Shown here piece after piece: positions 62,386-64,000 of a stretch of 64,000 bases of DNA. A program made the position numbers and the translations under genes. How positions within the stretch are numbered: the first letter of the stretch is position 1; each line of letters opens with the position of its first letter. The notes below the pieces were generated by a model. It searched no databases, was not told the DNA's origin, and saw only the letters and a list, made by a program, of their open reading frames with translations. Source of the DNA: Veillonella infantium (GTDB taxonomy: Bacteria > Bacillota > Negativicutes > Veillonellales > Veillonellaceae); contig NZ_PPDD01000010.1 in assembly GCF_002959895.1 (NCBI RefSeq), positions 124,001 to 188,000 on the forward strand, written 5' to 3'.

Positions 62386-63951
62386 TTATTTTGCGTAATC
62401 CACAACGCGAGTTTCACGAATAATTACGACCTTAATTTGGCCTGGATATTCGAGTTCAGACTCGATGCGTTTTACGATATTCCGAACAAGTAATGTAGAC
62501 TCAGCTTCATCAATCTTATCCGGTTTTACTACAACGCGAATCTCACGACCTGCTTGAATAGCAAAGCATTTTTCAACGCCTTCGAAGGATTCAGCGATTT
62601 CTTCCAATTTAGATAAACGTTTTAAGTAGTTTTCTAATGTTTCTCGACGTGCTCCTGGACGAGCCGCAGAGATAGCATCAGCAGCTGCTACTAATACAGC
62701 TTCTACAGATTGGAACTCTTCATCACCATGATGAGCGCCAATGCAGTTAATTACTGCTGCGCTTTCACGATATTTACGAGCCACATCAACACCGATTTGA
62801 ACATGAGAACCTTCAAGTTCACGGTCTAATGCTTTACCAATATCATGGATCAAACCACCTCGTTTAGCCAATGTTACATCACAGCCTAGTTCAGCTGCCA
62901 TCAAACCTGCTAAATGAGATACTTCAATAGAATGTTTCAAAACGTTTTGACCGTAACTAGTACGATATTTCAAACGACCTAAAATCTTAACAATTTCAGG
63001 ATGTAAGCCATGAACATCAGCTTCAAATGTTGCTTGTTCACCAGCTTCTTTAATAGTTTGGTCAACCTCTTTACGAGCTTTACCAACCATTTCTTCAATA
63101 CGAGCTGGATGGATACGACCATCTACAATCAATTTTTCTAAAGCAATACGAGCCACTTCACGACGAATTGGGTCGAAGCCAGAAAGAATAACTGCTTCTG
63201 GTGTGTCATCGATAATCAAGTCAATACCTGTTAATGTTTCGAGTGCACGAATATTACGGCCCTCACGACCAATAATGCGGCCTTTCATTTCATCATTAGG
63301 CAATGCCACTACGGATACGGTAGTCTCCGCCACATGGTCAGCTGCGCAACGTTGGATTGCAGAGGAGATAATTTCTTTTGCTTTTTTCTCCGCATCATCC
63401 TTAGCTTGCTGCTCCATTTCCTTAACCATAATTGCCGTTTCATGACGAATCTCTTGTTCTACATTTGTTAACAAGATATTCTTAGCTTCTTCAAATGTCA
63501 TGCCAGAAATACGTTCTAACTCTGCCATTTGTTTTTCATACAAAGCTTCAATTTTTTCACGGCTTTGGGCTAAGTCAGCTTCTTTGCGATGTAAAGCTTC
63601 CTCTTTGTGTTCAATATTGTCTAATTTTTTATCCAAAGATTCTTCTTTTTGAAGAATACGACGTTCCATACGTTGAAGTTCAGAACGGCGATCTTTATTT
63701 TCTCGTTCTACATCAGAACGGAGCTTATGAATTTCTTCTTTCGCTTCTAATAAAGCTTCTTTCTTTTTAGACTCAGCTGTGCGCTCACCATTTGCGATGA
63801 TGCGTGCAGCCTCTTGTTCAGCTTGATTCAGTTTTCCTTCAGCAATATTTTTTCTAAAAAAATAGCCTGCCCCTAGTCCAATCAGTACCATTACCACTGC
63901 AATTAGACAATACTCTAAAATATGTCCCACATCTTCTAAAATCTGTCTCAC
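62386..63951 (-). CDS. rny: Ribonuclease Y
   Basis: The membrane-tethered endonuclease starts mRNA decay in many Firmicutes. Order: membrane helix about 12-31, a long Glu/Lys-rich coiled coil about 35-200, a KH domain about 210-270 ([20 protein letters not shown]) and an HD domain with [13 protein letters not shown] and [12 protein letters not shown]. About 521 residues, normal length. The start is uncertain: GTG at 63951 is inside the AGGAGGTG Shine-Dalgarno itself, an ATT at 63942 is at ideal spacing, and the next GTG at 63930 is too far. Confidence 0.94.
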   Translation of the reverse strand: MRQILEDVGHILEYCLIAVVMVLIGLGAGYFFRKNIAEGKLNQAEQEAARIIANGERTAESKKKEALLEAKEEIHKLRSDVERENKDRRSELQRMERRILQKEESLDKKLDNIEHKEEALHRKEADLAQSREKIEALYEKQMAELERISGMTFEEAKNILLTNVEQEIRHETAIMVKEMEQQAKDDAEKKAKEIISSAIQRCAADHVAETTVSVVALPNDEMKGRIIGREGRNIRALETLTGIDLIIDDTPEAVILSGFDPIRREVARIALEKLIVDGRIHPARIEEMVGKARKEVDQTIKEAGEQATFEADVHGLHPEIVKILGRLKYRTSYGQNVLKHSIEVSHLAGLMAAELGCDVTLAKRGGLIHDIGKALDRELEGSHVQIGVDVARKYRESAAVINCIGAHHGDEEFQSVEAVLVAAADAISAARPGARRETLENYLKRLSKLEEIAESFEGVEKCFAIQAGREIRVVVKPDKIDEAESTLLVRNIVKRIESELEYPGQIKVVIIRETRVVDYAK

Positions 63952-64000
63952 CTCCTCTTAAATTCTCAAAATCGAGCTTTCATGCTCCTTTTTATGCCCT

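Overview
The window most likely comes from Veillonella or a close relative (Negativicutes, diderm Firmicutes). Firmicute traits are a T-box leader on thrS, RNase Y, IreB, an ATT-started infC with an attenuator leader, and the gene order dnaG-rpoD-tRNA-trmK-nif3. Outer-membrane traits are a YadA-type adhesin anchor and many small secreted proteins. The DNA is AT-rich. The genus is an inference from gene content; no database was searched.

Layout. 1-7.0 kb: end of uvrA, uvrC, a MATE exporter, two tandem TerC-family genes and rlmD. 7.1-10.2 kb: a disturbed region with a PhzF-family gene between rlmD and a decayed second copy of the rlmD 3' half, a secreted orphan protein and a headless trimeric autotransporter remnant. 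10.6-14.4 kb: a two-gene McrB/McrC (LlaJI-like) restriction module. 14.4-23.8 kb: an accessory region that looks like a polyimmunity locus. It holds an interrupted ADP-ribosylglycohydrolase, an ankyrin protein, small orphans, a SUKH (SMI1/KNR4)-TPR-novel-domain protein, a decayed tandem copy of that cassette, a TPR-DUF4375 protein, a trans-editing factor, a tandem ABM-domain secreted protein and a Zn-macrodomain hydrolase. 23.9-31.7 kb: ogt, a FAH-family enzyme, an orphan, ilvE, an IS200-type element and several secreted or membrane orphans.

31.7-64 kb is mostly core housekeeping on the minus strand: infC-rpmI-rplT behind an attenuator; a DASS transporter (plus strand) behind five exact-period 17-bp repeats; a MarR-like regulator behind a 53-bp-period repeat array; an MFS transporter; thrS with its T-box; alaS-ireB-ruvX-DUF1292, then mltG-trmR-U32-DUF4911 (the last three linked to tRNA wobble uridine hydroxylation and methylation); an NlpC/P60 hydrolase; a GT2 enzyme; a Tat-exported, membrane-bound [NiFe] hydrogenase operon (hyaA-B-C-D and a HyaF-like gene) with a possible FNR/CRP-type site; trxA; rnpB; nif3; trmK; a CAU tRNA; rpoD; dnaG; and rny.

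The most novel material is at 16-22 kb. An unrecognised C-terminal domain is shared by two proteins. One of these is a 5'-truncated duplicate whose ribosome binding site and start codon lie inside what was once coding sequence. The two operator-like repeat arrays near 33.3 and 35.7 kb also look undescribed.
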